Counted from the first letter of the stretch, positions 10,330 to 18,867 are shown. The stretch: DNA of 64,000 nucleotides from Streptomyces sp. CB01249 (GCF_001905735.1 NZ_LISW01000001.1:365947-429946); one strand, 5' to 3'. Notes: generated from the sequence alone by a model not told the origin. Numbers and translations are program-made.

Positions 10330-11238
10330 TCAGAACAGGAACTTGTAGCTGTCCCAGCCGCTCGTGCCGATCTGCTTCTTGGCCTTGTACGGGGCCGAGG
10401 CGTTGCCGGTGCCGCTGTACAGGTACAGCGCGCCGCCCTTGCGGGCGATCAGGTCGGTCTTGCCGTCCTGGTCGATGTCACCCGTGGAGATCAGGCGGTT
10501 GTACTGGTTCCAGCCGCTGCCGATCTGGGTGCGCTTGGCGAACGGCGCGTTCTGGTTGCCGGTGCCCTTGTACAGCCACAGGACGCCCGACTTGTCGCGC
10601 GCGACGACGTCGTTCTTGCCGTCGCCGTTGAGGTCGCCGTTGCCGGCGATCTCGCTGTAGATGTTCCAGCCGTAACCGGCCTTGATGCGCTTGGTGACCT
10701 TGCCGTTGCCGTACCCGAGGTAGAGGTAGAGGTCGCCCTTGGTGTCGACGGCGAGGATGTCACCGGCCGCGGCTCCACCGATCTGGCCGGGGGAGACGAG
10801 CTTGCTGTAGGTGTTGTAGCCGTAGCCGATCTTGACGGCCGACGAGTCGAACGGCAGCCAGCCCAGGTCACCGTTGCTCTCACGGAACCAGAGGCCGTCG
10901 CTCTCACCGTCGTTCTGGTGGTCGACCTGCATCATCGCGGTGACGCCGGTCCAGCCCTGGCCGTACTGCTCGCGGGCGGTGAGGCCGCCCTTGCCGTTCG
11001 GGCCGTAGGCGTACGCGATGCCCGCGGAGTTGACCGCGTAGAGCGAGAAGTGCGGGTTGGCGGCGGCAGCGGCCGCGGCGGGAGCCGCTGCCGGCTGGTC
11101 GGCCGAGGCGCCGAGCGAAGGCTGCGGGGCGTCGGCGGCCACGGCGGAGGTGCCGGTGGCGACGAGGGCGGCGGTGAGCGCCGCGGCTGCCGCGCGAGCG
11201 GCGGTACGCATGTGCTGCCGGCCAGTGGTTTTGGCCAC
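10330..11238 (-). CDS. Secreted VCBS/FG-GAP repeat protein (copy 1)
   Basis: 302 aa from the GTG at 11238 (GGAG 7 nt upstream). It has a Sec signal peptide (VAKTTGRQHMRTAARAA then an Ala-rich core), a low-complexity Ala/Pro stretch, and a C-terminal series of beta-propeller-like repeats with the calcium-loop signature GNGDLNGDGKNDVVARD and STGDIDQDGKTDLIARK, each followed by a LYLYSGTGN-type strand. Family members are extracellular and bind calcium. The function here is unknown, and there is no catalytic domain. It is a clear paralogue of the next gene (the same ...LWLYKGTG, GSGWNQYN and terminal IGTSGW...Y...F pattern), so the pair arose by tandem duplication. Confidence 0.9.
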   Translation of the reverse strand: MAKTTGRQHMRTAARAAAAALTAALVATGTSAVAADAPQPSLGASADQPAAAPAAAAAAANPHFSLYAVNSAGIAYAYGPNGKGGLTAREQYGQGWTGVTAMMQVDHQNDGESDGLWFRESNGDLGWLPFDSSAVKIGYGYNTYSKLVSPGQIGGAAAGDILAVDTKGDLYLYLGYGNGKVTKRIKAGYGWNIYSEIAGNGDLNGDGKNDVVARDKSGVLWLYKGTGNQNAPFAKRTQIGSGWNQYNRLISTGDIDQDGKTDLIARKGGALYLYSGTGNASAPYKAKKQIGTSGWDSYKFLF

Positions 11239-11304
11239 AAGTACTCCATGGATCGTGAAGTGGGAGCGGCCCGCCGCACGTGGGCGGCGGGCCACCGATT
11301 CACG

Positions 11305-11341
11305 GAAATCGTGTCACGATTTCGTTCGTGAAACCTTCACG
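11305..11341. promoter_or_regulatory. Two adjacent palindromes upstream of VCBS copy 1
   Basis: GAAATCGTGTCACGATTTC (11305-11323, perfect 9+1+9) is followed by CGTGAAACCTTCACG (11327-11341, 6+3+6), 67-103 nt before the GTG. They look like operator sites. The regulator is unknown. Confidence 0.5.
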
Positions 11342-11380
11342 TTTCGTCATGAGTGTGTAACCACTGTGACGGTGACCGGC

Positions 11381-12217
11381 TCAGAAGAAGAGGCGGTACG
11401 TGTTCCAGCCCGAGGTGCCGATGAGGGCCTTCGGCTTGTACGGGGCGGCCGCGTTGCCGGTGCCCGCGTACAGGTACAGCTCGCCCTTGGCGTTGCGGGC
11501 GACCAGGTCGGTCCGGCCGTCCATGTTCAGGTCACCGGCGGCGAAGAGGGTGTTGTACTGGTTCCAGCCGCTGCCGATCTTGGTGCGCTTGGCGTACGGG
11601 GCCTTCTGGTCGCCGGTGCCCTTGTACAGCCACAGGACGCCCGACTTGTCGCGCGCGACGAGGTCGCCCTTGCCGTCGCCGTCCAGGTCGCCGTTGCCCG
11701 CGATCTGGGTGTAGATGTCCCAGCCGTAGCCGACCTTCAGGCGCTTGGTGACCGTACCGTCGCCGTAGCCCAGGTACAGGTAGACGTCGCCCTTGTTGTC
11801 GCGGGCGAGCAGGTCGCCGCCCTCGGCGCCGCCGAACTGGCCGACGGAGACGACGGTGTTGTAGATGTCCCAGCCGTAACCGATCTTCTTGGCCGGGGAG
11901 TTGCCCTCGTAGTAGTAGATGTTGCCCGAAGTGCCGAGCTGCCAGCGGCCGTCCGCGAGGTTGTCCGCGTCGTTGTCCACCAGGCCGACGAACTTGAGGT
12001 TCGTCATGCCGGTCTCGAACTGGACGCGCGCGGAGAGGGTGCCGTCACCCTGCGGCACGTAGGTGTACGCGTTGCCGGAGCCGTCGAGGCCGTAGAGGCC
12101 GAACATGGGCGCGTCGCCGGCCTCGGCGGCGGAGGCGGAGGCGGTGGCGGCGCCGGTGACGACCAGGGCCGCGGTTATCGCGGCGGCGGCGAGCCGACGG
12201 CCAGAGATCTTGGCCAC
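11381..12217 (-). CDS. Secreted VCBS/FG-GAP repeat protein (copy 2)
   Basis: 278 aa from the GTG at 12217, with GGAG 8-11 nt upstream. The signal peptide (VAKISGRRLAAAAITAALVV..., cleavage near ASASAAEA) is followed by five beta repeats, including GNGDLDGDGKGDLVARD and AAGDLNMDGRTDLVARN with calcium-loop Asp/Asn spacing. It lacks the Ala/Pro spacer of copy 1. The terminal aromatic residue (RLFF) matches the end of copy 1 (KFLF). It lies head-to-tail upstream of copy 1 with 142 bp between and no clear terminator. The role is unknown. An extracellular binding or structural protein is likely. Confidence 0.9.
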   Translation of the reverse strand: MAKISGRRLAAAAITAALVVTGAATASASAAEAGDAPMFGLYGLDGSGNAYTYVPQGDGTLSARVQFETGMTNLKFVGLVDNDADNLADGRWQLGTSGNIYYYEGNSPAKKIGYGWDIYNTVVSVGQFGGAEGGDLLARDNKGDVYLYLGYGDGTVTKRLKVGYGWDIYTQIAGNGDLDGDGKGDLVARDKSGVLWLYKGTGDQKAPYAKRTKIGSGWNQYNTLFAAGDLNMDGRTDLVARNAKGELYLYAGTGNAAAPYKPKALIGTSGWNTYRLFF

Positions 12218-12487
12218 GTGTGTTCTCCATGGGTGGTGGGACGAGGCGTGACGCGCCGCGGGATACGGGGACACGCCACGGAATTGAGGGTGATCCTTTC
12301 ACGACTCCCTCACGTCTCCAAGGGTTTGTCGAAATGAGGCCAACCCCACGTCTTCGCCCCGGTATGCGGACACCGCGGGGGAACCGATCGCCCTTCGTAC
12401 GAAGAGGAATGCGTACACCGGTGCATGCCGGGCATGCGGAAGTCAGCTTCCCGAAACCAGTCGGACAGCGGTAGAAGAGGAGTTGTC

Positions 12488-12748
12488 GTGTCATTTCTCT
12501 GGGCCATCATCGCGGGACTCATCATCGGCCTGCTGGCCAAGCTGGTCGTCCCCGGCCGTCAGCCCATCCCCCTGTGGCTGACCGTCCTGCTCGGCATCGT
12601 CGGCGGCCTCGCCGGCAACGCCCTCGCCAGCGCCTTCGGTGTGCGTGACACCGGGGGCATCGACTGGATCCGCCACATCTTCCAGATCGGTGTGGCCGCC
12701 GTGCTCATCGCCTTCATCAGCCCGATGTGGGCCCGACGACGCGCCTGA
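12488..12748 (+). CDS. GlsB/YeaQ/YmgE-family small membrane protein
   Basis: 86 aa from the GTG at 12488 (GAGGAG 5-7 nt upstream). The longer frame from 12425 reads through the promoter and ribosome-binding region. Three hydrophobic helices are visible: FLWAIIAGLIIGLLAKLVV, a Gly-rich LTVLLGIVGGLAGNALASAF, and IFQIGVAAVLIAFISPMW. This is the transglycosylase-associated or stress-response family of tiny inner-membrane proteins, whose biochemical role is not settled. It diverges from VCBS copy 2 and is followed by a terminator. Confidence 0.9.
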   Translation: MSFLWAIIAGLIIGLLAKLVVPGRQPIPLWLTVLLGIVGGLAGNALASAFGVRDTGGIDWIRHIFQIGVAAVLIAFISPMWARRRA

Positions 12749-12770
12749 CCGGGCCGCCCGTACGACGACG

Positions 12771-12809
12771 AACGCCCTGTCCACCGCCGCGTGCGATGGA
12801 CAGGGCGTT
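12771..12809. terminator. Terminator hairpin
   Basis: A perfect 13-bp stem (AACGCCCTGTCCA / TGGACAGGGCGTT) with a 13-nt loop lies between the GlsB-type gene and the convergent GH1 gene. Confidence 0.8.
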
Positions 12810-12820
12810 TCCCGTGCCGC

Positions 12821-14200
12821 TCAGCCCCGGTGCGCCGCGATCAGCGCCTGATACCAGCGGTAGCTGTCCTTCGGGGTGCGCTCCAGGGTGTCGTAGTCGA
12901 CCCGGACGATGCCGAACCGCTTCGCGTACCCGAGCGCCCACTCGAAGTTGTCCAGCAGCGACCACACGTAGTAGCCCCGCACATCCACGCCCGCGTCCAT
13001 CGCGGACCGCAGCGCCGCCAGATGCGTCCGCAGGTACTCCACCCGGTCCGCGTCCCGCACCGCACCGTCCGGCTCCACGGCGTCGTGCTCCGCCGAACCG
13101 TTCTCCGTGATGTGCACCGGCGGCAGCGCGTCCCCGTAGGTGTCCTTCAGCGCGGTCAGCAGATCGGTGAAGGACTCCGGCACGACCGGCCAGCCCATCG
13201 CCGTCCGCCGCACGTCCGGGTACTGCCCCTCGGCGTACCGGTTGTCCGTGGCGACCCGCAGCGCGGGGTCCGGCTCGCGGTGCGGGGCGTCGGCCACCAC
13301 GATCGGGCGGTAGTAGTTGATGCCCAGGAAGTCCAGGGGCTGGGAGATCAGGTCGAGGTCGCCCTCGCGCCGGAAGTCCTGGCCGGTGATCAGCTCGCCC
13401 CAGGTGTCCTGCTCGGTGGCCGGGTAGCGGCCCGCGAGGATCGGCTCCGTCCACACCAGGTTGTGCTGGGTGTCCGCGCGGACCACCGCTTGCCGGTCGG
13501 CGTCCGTCGGGGCGGCCGGGACGTTGCGGTCCAGGTTCAGCGTGATGCCCGCCTCGCGGACCCCCGCGGCGCGCAGGGCCTTCATCGCCAGGCCGTGGCC
13601 GACGAGCAGGTGGTGGGCGGCGGCCAGGGCGCCGCGCCCCTCCTTGGCGCCGGGCGCGTGCCGCCCCACGGAGTAGCCGAGGAAGGCGCTGCACCACGGC
13701 TCGTTGAGGGTGATCCAGCGCGGCACCCGGTCGGCCAGGTGCTCCGCCACGACCGCGGTGTACTCGCCGAACCGCTCGGCCGTCTCCCGTATCCGCCAGC
13801 CGCCCCGGTCCTCCAGGGCCTGCGGCAGGTCCCAGTGGTAGAGGGTGGCGGCCGGCTCGATGCCCGCCTCCAGGAGCTCGTCCACCAGCCGGGAGTAGAA
13901 GTCGAGGCCCTTCGGGTTCACCGCGCCGGAGCCCTCCGGCAGGATGCGCGACCAGGCGATCGAGAAGCGGTACGAACCGACCCCCAGCTCCCGCAGCAGC
14001 GCCACGTCCTCCCGGTAGCGGTGGTAGTGGTCGCAGGCCACGTCACCCGTGTCGCCGCCGTCCGTCTTCCCGGGCGTGTGGCTGTAGGTGTCCCAGATGG
14101 ACGGGCCGCGCCCGTCCTCCCGGGCGGCCCCCTCGATCTGGTACGAGGCCGTGGCCGCGCCGAAGACGAAACCGGGCGGGAAGACCGGGAACTCAACCAT
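12821..14200 (-). CDS. GH1 beta-glucosidase
   Basis: 459 aa from the ATG at 14200, with AGGGG upstream. The N-terminal signature is FPPGFVFGAATASYQIEGA. The acid/base glutamate is in ITLNEPWCSAFLGY and the nucleophile glutamate in PPVHITENGSAEHD. The C-terminal YYVWSLLDNFEWALGY completes the GH1 barrel. There is no signal peptide, so it is intracellular and hydrolyses imported oligosaccharides to monosaccharides. It is the last gene of the binding-protein/permease/permease operon, the layout of the Streptomyces cellobiose cebEFG-bglC operon. The divergent alpha-xylosidase suggests the imported sugar may be a xyloglucan fragment or mixed glycoside rather than plain cellobiose. Confidence 0.95.
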   Translation of the reverse strand: MVEFPVFPPGFVFGAATASYQIEGAAREDGRGPSIWDTYSHTPGKTDGGDTGDVACDHYHRYREDVALLRELGVGSYRFSIAWSRILPEGSGAVNPKGLDFYSRLVDELLEAGIEPAATLYHWDLPQALEDRGGWRIRETAERFGEYTAVVAEHLADRVPRWITLNEPWCSAFLGYSVGRHAPGAKEGRGALAAAHHLLVGHGLAMKALRAAGVREAGITLNLDRNVPAAPTDADRQAVVRADTQHNLVWTEPILAGRYPATEQDTWGELITGQDFRREGDLDLISQPLDFLGINYYRPIVVADAPHREPDPALRVATDNRYAEGQYPDVRRTAMGWPVVPESFTDLLTALKDTYGDALPPVHITENGSAEHDAVEPDGAVRDADRVEYLRTHLAALRSAMDAGVDVRGYYVWSLLDNFEWALGYAKRFGIVRVDYDTLERTPKDSYRWYQALIAAHRG

Positions 14201-14208
14201 GGATACCC

Positions 14209-15072
14209 CTACTTGACCGAGCCACCGGTGATCCCGGCGGCGATGTACTTCTGCGACAGGACGAGCAGCACCGCCGCCGGCACCGCGGACAGCACGGAAG
14301 CGGCCATCACCGAGCCCCAGTCGCCGACATGGGCGCCGATGTACTGGTAGATGCCCAGCGTGATCGGCTTCACGTCGTCCGTGGTGTTCAGCGTCAGCGC
14401 GAACATGAAGTCGCTCCACGCGTACAGGAACGAGAACAGCCCGGCCGTGATCAGCGAGTTGCGGCTCATCGGCAGCACGACCCGCACGAACGTCCGGAAG
14501 CGCCCGGCCCCGTCGACCTCGGCCGCCTCGATGACCTCACGGGGGATCGCCACCATGAACGACCGCATCAGCACGATCGCGAACGGTATCCCGAGCGAGG
14601 CGTCGGCCAGCATCAGACCGGCGTACGAGTTGACCAGGCCGAGATCCACGTACGCGCTGTACAGGGCGTTGGCGATGACGATGCCCGGCACCATCTGGGT
14701 GATCAGCGTGCCGAAGACGATCGTCCGGGTGCCGCGCAGCCCGAACTGCGCCAGCCCGTAGGCGGCGGGCGCCGAGACCGCCAGGCAGATGACGACCGCG
14801 CCGAGCGCCACCGCCAGCGAGGTCAGCAGATTGCCGCCCTGGTCGGTGAGTGCCGAGCGGAATCCCGACAGGTCCAGGCCGTGCGGGACGGGGTCGACCT
14901 CCAGCAGTCCGGACTCGGGCTGGAGCGCGGTGTTCACCATCCAGTAGAGCGGGAACAGCATCACGCACAGCACCAGGACGCCGAAGACGGTGGCGCCCCA
15001 GCGCCGCTTCGGCCGTCCGGTGGACCGCGTGGACGCGGCGGGGGTACGCACGGTGCTCGCCATGCCGGTCAC
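14209..15072 (-). CDS. Sugar ABC transporter permease (MalG/CebG type)
   Basis: 287 aa starting with GTG at 15072; an ATG three codons later is an alternative. Six membrane helices are evident, with the cytoplasmic EAA loop EVIEAAEVDGAGRFRTFVRVV that docks to the ATPase. It pairs with the permease at 16478-17425 in a CUT1-type importer. The two permease genes were once almost certainly overlapping but are now separated by 1.4 kb of an IS605-type TnpB element inserted in the opposite orientation. The insertion leaves this coding sequence intact but removes translational coupling, and probably lowers transcription of this gene and the GH1 gene. An ATG 8 nt downstream of the stop begins the GH1 gene. 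Confidence 0.93.
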   Translation of the reverse strand: MTGMASTVRTPAASTRSTGRPKRRWGATVFGVLVLCVMLFPLYWMVNTALQPESGLLEVDPVPHGLDLSGFRSALTDQGGNLLTSLAVALGAVVICLAVSAPAAYGLAQFGLRGTRTIVFGTLITQMVPGIVIANALYSAYVDLGLVNSYAGLMLADASLGIPFAIVLMRSFMVAIPREVIEAAEVDGAGRFRTFVRVVLPMSRNSLITAGLFSFLYAWSDFMFALTLNTTDDVKPITLGIYQYIGAHVGDWGSVMAASVLSAVPAAVLLVLSQKYIAAGITGGSVK

Positions 15073-15216
15073 CTTGATTCTCCCAGGGTGCCCCGTCCTT
15101 CAGTGCGGGGAGTAATGGGTCCTCGGTGCGGAGCCGCGAAGCGGCGGAGTTCGCTGCGCATTGGTTCTGGCCTGTGCTTTCTTTCGTTGTCAGTGGGGGC
15201 TGTTAGGTTGCGGATC

Positions 15217-16464
15217 ATGGCGACGGAAGCGGCAGTTGGTCAGGGGCCCGGGCTTGCCCGGTACACCTTTCGGCTGCGTGGGTCGTCGTCCGCGCTCGCC
15301 CGGCTGGAGGCGGAGTGGGCGCGGTGCCGGTGGGTGTGGAACGAGTGCGTGGCGATGTCCCGCAAGGTCCACGCCGCGAACCGGGACGCGGTTGAGAAGG
15401 CGACGTGTGGTCCGGGCCGGCTCGACAGGTTGCTGACCGAGGCACGGCAGTCGATGTCCTGGCTGCGTGGGGGCGCTTCGGTTCCGCAGCAGCAGGTCAT
15501 CCGGGACTTCGCCACGTCCCGGGCCAAGGCGGTCAAGGACATCAAGGCGAAGCTGCCGGTCAGGCGGCGGGCCGGGATGCCCCGCATGAAGCGCAAGCGG
15601 GACGCGCTGGCCACGCTGAATTACACGCAGCGCGGATTCCGCATGAAGGACGGCCGTCTGCACCTGGCGGGCGGCATCGTCCTGACGGTGGTGTGGTCCC
15701 GCGAGCTGCCGTCCGTGCCGTCCTCGGTGCGGGTGTACCGGGACAGCCTGGGGCACTGGTACGCGTCGTTCGTCGTCGCCACCGAGATCGAGCCGCTCCC
15801 CGCCACCGGGCGCGTGCTGGGTGTGGACTGGGGTGTCAGGGAGACCGCCACCACCACATCCGACGCCCACGACCTCTCCCACACCGGACACGGGAAGAGT
15901 GCGGCTCGGAAGCTGGGGCGTTATCAGCGGATGATGGCCCGCCGCCGCCCCGCCAAGGGCAAGGCCGCGTCGAAGGGCTACCGCAAGGCCCGACGGCAGG
16001 CGGCGAAGCTGCATAAGAAGGTGGTCCGGCAGCGGCAGGACACGGCGCGCAAGTGGGCCAAGGCGGTGGTCCGTGACCATGACGCGATCGCTGTCGAGGA
16101 CTTCCGGCCGAAGTTCCTGGCGAACACCAGCATGGCGCGTAAGGCTGCCGACGCTGCGATCGGCGCTACGAAGACGGCCCTGATCGAAATGGGGCGCAAA
16201 CACGGACGGGACGTCCGTCTTGTGTATCCCGCGTACACCACCATGGACTGCGCGTCGTGCGGAGCGAGAACCAAGCACGCACTTCCTCTTTCGGAACGTA
16301 CCTACACCTGCACCGCGTGCGGGATCGTGTCCCCGAGGGACAAGAACTCCGCGCGCGTGATGCTGGTCCGGGCTGGTCTCAACCCGGCTGGTGCTGATCG
16401 TGTAAGAGCCGGTGGACCGCAGGTCCCTGGCCGACGTGAGCCAGGAATCCCCGCTCTTCTTTAG
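15217..16464 (+). CDS. tnpB: RNA-guided endonuclease TnpB (IS605 OrfB)
   Basis: 415 aa from the ATG at 15217. The fold is complete: an N-terminal OrfB helix-turn-helix/wedge region (FRLRGSSSALARLEAEW, WVWNECVAMS), then the RuvC domain with Asp204 (LGVDWGVRE), Glu294 (IAVEDFRPKF) and Asp375 (SPRDKNSARV). A four-cysteine zinc knuckle is inserted (CASCG...CTACG). All three catalytic acids are present, so it should be active. TnpB is the ancestor of Cas12. Guided by an omega RNA made from the element's right end, it cuts the matching target next to a TAM, favouring retention of the element. The stop codon lies in the right-end hairpin. It is antisense to the sugar operon. Confidence 0.95.
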   Translation: MATEAAVGQGPGLARYTFRLRGSSSALARLEAEWARCRWVWNECVAMSRKVHAANRDAVEKATCGPGRLDRLLTEARQSMSWLRGGASVPQQQVIRDFATSRAKAVKDIKAKLPVRRRAGMPRMKRKRDALATLNYTQRGFRMKDGRLHLAGGIVLTVVWSRELPSVPSSVRVYRDSLGHWYASFVVATEIEPLPATGRVLGVDWGVRETATTTSDAHDLSHTGHGKSAARKLGRYQRMMARRRPAKGKAASKGYRKARRQAAKLHKKVVRQRQDTARKWAKAVVRDHDAIAVEDFRPKFLANTSMARKAADAAIGATKTALIEMGRKHGRDVRLVYPAYTTMDCASCGARTKHALPLSERTYTCTACGIVSPRDKNSARVMLVRAGLNPAGADRVRAGGPQVPGRREPGIPALL

Positions 16465-16471
16465 GGCGGGG
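16449..16471 (+). ncRNA. Putative omega-RNA 3' hairpin at TnpB element right end
   Basis: CCCCGC (16449-16454) pairs with GCGGGG (16466-16471), and the tnpB stop lies in the loop. It is followed by GAGGATGTCAA. In TnpB elements this region forms the 3' scaffold of the omega RNA, and about 16-20 nt of flanking DNA after it (here beginning TTCCCCTCGTTGCGG) act as guide. The full 5' extent is not visible from sequence. Confidence 0.55.
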
Positions 16472-16477
16472 AGGATG

Positions 16478-17425
16478 TCAATTCCCCTCGTTGCGGTTGG
16501 CCCGCAGGTAGAACACCGCGAAGACGGCGGAGATCAGGATCAGGATGTTGCCGACCACGGCACCCGCTCCGAAGTCCAGCTGGACGAAGGAGTTCTGGTA
16601 CGTGAGGGTGCCCAGGGTCTGCGTGGAGTCGGCGGGTCCGCCGTCGGTGAGGGCCAGGATCAGGTCGAGGATCTTCACCGTCGACATGAAGCCGAGCACC
16701 AGGACCACGGTGATCACCGGCCGCAGCATCGGCAGCGTGATCGAGCGGAACGTCCGCCAGGCGGAGGCGCCGTCCAGCGAGGCGGCCTCGTACAGCTCCT
16801 TGGGGACCTCCTGGAGTCCGCCGTAGAGGATCACCATGTTGAACGGGATGCCGATCCAGATGTTCACCAGGATCACCGAGATCAGCGCCATGTTCGTGCT
16901 GGTCAGCCACGGGGTGTCGCCGCCGAGGCCGAGGGTGCCGAGGAAGGAGTTGAGGACGCCGGTGTCCTGGTCGAGGATGCGCCGCCAGACGACGCCCGAG
17001 ACGACCATCGGGACCAGCCACGGCAGCAGGATGAGCGACCGGAGCACGCCGTTCAGCGGGAAGCGGCGGTTGAAGAAGACGGCGAGGCCGAGGCCGACGC
17101 AGAACTGCCCGATCAGCGAGCCGATCGTGAACAGGACGGTGTGGACCAGGGCCTTTCCGAAGAGCTCGTCGTTGAAGACCTTGCTCCAGTTGTCCGTTCC
17201 GTTGAACGGGGACTCGCCCGTGAAGAAGGTGGACGGCGAGTAGTCCTGGAAGCTCATCACGATGTTCCGGACGAGCGGGTAGCCGAAGAACAGCGCCATG
17301 AAGATCACGGCGGGGGCGATGAAGCCCCACTGGGCGAGCCGCCTGCGGCGCCGGACGCGGGCGGGGTTCGGCGGCTTCGCGGTCTTCGCGGTCACGAGCG
17401 CCGGGGCAGCGGTGGTGGTCGACAT
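16478..17425 (-). CDS. Sugar ABC transporter permease (MalF/CebF type)
   Basis: 315 aa. After an Arg-rich cytoplasmic N-terminus (VRRRRRLAQWGF) there are six membrane helices and the EAA loop ELYEAASLDGASAWRTF. It forms the heterodimeric channel with the MalG-type permease. Its stop codon TGA is partly supplied by the right end of the inserted TnpB element. Restoring the empty site changes the last residues from ...EGN to ...EGKSR and creates a GTGA overlap with the next permease gene. The gene starts 12 bp after the binding-protein gene. No ATPase gene is present. Streptomyces CUT1 importers use the shared ATPase MsiK. Confidence 0.93.
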   Translation of the reverse strand: MSTTTAAPALVTAKTAKPPNPARVRRRRRLAQWGFIAPAVIFMALFFGYPLVRNIVMSFQDYSPSTFFTGESPFNGTDNWSKVFNDELFGKALVHTVLFTIGSLIGQFCVGLGLAVFFNRRFPLNGVLRSLILLPWLVPMVVSGVVWRRILDQDTGVLNSFLGTLGLGGDTPWLTSTNMALISVILVNIWIGIPFNMVILYGGLQEVPKELYEAASLDGASAWRTFRSITLPMLRPVITVVLVLGFMSTVKILDLILALTDGGPADSTQTLGTLTYQNSFVQLDFGAGAVVGNILILISAVFAVFYLRANRNEGN

Positions 17426-17437
17426 GGTTCGGATACC

Positions 17438-18667
17438 TCAGTTCCCGCTCGTCGCGCGCTTCTGGGCGCGGGTGAGGGCGGCCTCGCTCGACTCGCCGGT
17501 CAGGGCGGACTGGAACGCGCTCTGGAGCGCGAGGGAGACGGACGACCACCGGGCGCCGAGCTTGGCGGTACGCGAACGGGCCGTGGCGACCTGGTCGGCC
17601 AGGGCGTCGAGCTCCGGCACCTTCGTACGCCACTCGGCGGCGGCCTTCTCGTTGGCCGGGACCATCCAGCTGTTCCGCGCGTAGGTGATCTGCTCCTGCT
17701 CGCCGGACATGCAGCCGATGATCTTCGCGGCCGTCTTCTCGCGCTTCTCGTCACCGGTGTTGGGCACGGTCAGCACGCCGCCGCCCAGCGGGCCCACCGA
17801 GTCGTCGCCGGCCTTCGGGACCGGGATCTCGGCGATGCCCCAGTTCAGCCCCTTCCTGGAGTTCAGGGTCTCCACCTGCCAGGGGCCGTTGATCATCATC
17901 GCAGCGTTGCCCGCCATGAACTGGTCGTTCACGTCGGCCTGGGTCCAGTTGACCGTGGACTTGGAGAGCGAGCCGTCCTTGAGGAGGCTCTTCCAGTAGT
18001 CCAGCGCCCCGGCCACCTCGGGGCTGTCGAGCTTCGTCTCGTCGCCGCCGTTGGACCACATGAACGGCGTGAACTGGAAGACGCCGTCCTCCGCGCCGCC
18101 CGCGCTGAGCGCCAGTCCGTACCGCTTGCCGCTCGTGAGCTTCTTCGCGGTCTCGCGCATCTCTGCCCAGGTGGTGGGGACCTTCAGGCCGGCCTTGTCG
18201 AGGGTGTCCTTGTTGTAGAAGAGCGCCAGCGTGTTCACCGTCCGCGCGGCCCCGTAGTACGTCCCCTCGTACGAGCCGAAGTCCACGATCCCCTCGGGGA
18301 TGTCCTTCGTGGTCAGCCCCAGGTCCTTCAGCGGGATCAGCCCGCCCGCGTCGGCGAACGTCGGCATCTCGGAGGCGTCCAACTGGAGCACGTCGGGCAG
18401 CGACTTCGAGGACGCCATCCGCAGCGCCTTGGTCATCACCTGCGAGGCCGGGACGCTCTGCTGCTCGATGGTCACCCCCAGCCGCTTGCCGCACCGGGCC
18501 AGCGTCTCGGCGTCCCAGCGGTGGTACGACTCGTCGGTCGAGGAGTTCAGGACGGTGTAGACGTCCGGGTCCCGCTGCTGGCCGCAGCCCGACAGGACCG
18601 CACCGCCGATCAGCGCGGAGACGACGGTGAGCGGGACGGCGACCCGTGGGGTGAAGCGGTTCGACAT
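17438..18667 (-). CDS. Sugar-binding lipoprotein of ABC transporter (CUT1 type)
   Basis: 409 aa. The N-terminus is a lipoprotein signal with lipobox LSGC (after PLTVVSALIGGAVLSGC), so it is anchored outside the membrane. The rest is a family-1 solute-binding fold (LPDVLQLDASEMPTFADAGG, LALFYNKDTLDKAG, TWAEMRETAKKLTSGKRYG, NAAMMINGPWQVE). It captures an oligosaccharide and delivers it to the two permeases encoded next. It heads the operon and diverges from the GH31 alpha-xylosidase, with a LacI-type palindrome between. The sugar cannot be read from sequence. A beta-glucoside or xyloglucan oligomer is inferred from the GH1 and GH31 neighbours. Confidence 0.93.
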   Translation of the reverse strand: MSNRFTPRVAVPLTVVSALIGGAVLSGCGQQRDPDVYTVLNSSTDESYHRWDAETLARCGKRLGVTIEQQSVPASQVMTKALRMASSKSLPDVLQLDASEMPTFADAGGLIPLKDLGLTTKDIPEGIVDFGSYEGTYYGAARTVNTLALFYNKDTLDKAGLKVPTTWAEMRETAKKLTSGKRYGLALSAGGAEDGVFQFTPFMWSNGGDETKLDSPEVAGALDYWKSLLKDGSLSKSTVNWTQADVNDQFMAGNAAMMINGPWQVETLNSRKGLNWGIAEIPVPKAGDDSVGPLGGGVLTVPNTGDEKREKTAAKIIGCMSGEQEQITYARNSWMVPANEKAAAEWRTKVPELDALADQVATARSRTAKLGARWSSVSLALQSAFQSALTGESSEAALTRAQKRATSGN

Positions 18668-18867
18668 TCAGCTGCCTCTTGTCGGCAAGGGCCCGGGCGG
18701 CTGCGCTGCCGTCCGACCGATTTGTTTGCTGTCAGTACTAATACGGCATGAGGGCGTCCGTTTCTAGACCGTCCCGGTGACGCACAGGTCACACAGGGGA
18801 AACATGGCCGCTTGCGCGGGGTGTTCTAGCCCTTGTTCCGGCGGATCCCTGGGCTTTGGCGGCCGAA

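Larger units (their letters stand above)
15079..16482 (+). mobile_element. TnpB-only IS605/IS1341-type element inserted after TTGAT
   Basis: The element has an imperfect hairpin near its left end (CCCCGTCCTTCAGTGCGGGG, 15091-15110). It ends with a hairpin covering the tnpB stop (16449-16471) followed by GGATGTCAA. It lies directly 3' of TTGAT (15074-15078), the target/TAM pentamer of ISDra2. There is no target duplication, as expected for single-strand IS200/IS605 transposition. No tnpA is present, so it needs a Y1 transposase in trans. Joining the flanks recreates a GTGA stop-start overlap between the two permease genes, which supports the chosen ends. The 3' part should give the omega RNA, with a guide starting at about 16483. 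Confidence 0.85.

Noticed and set aside
15079..16482. A complete IS200/IS605 element with its own transposase
   Set aside because: No Y1 transposase (TnpA) coding sequence is present. The element is TnpB-only.
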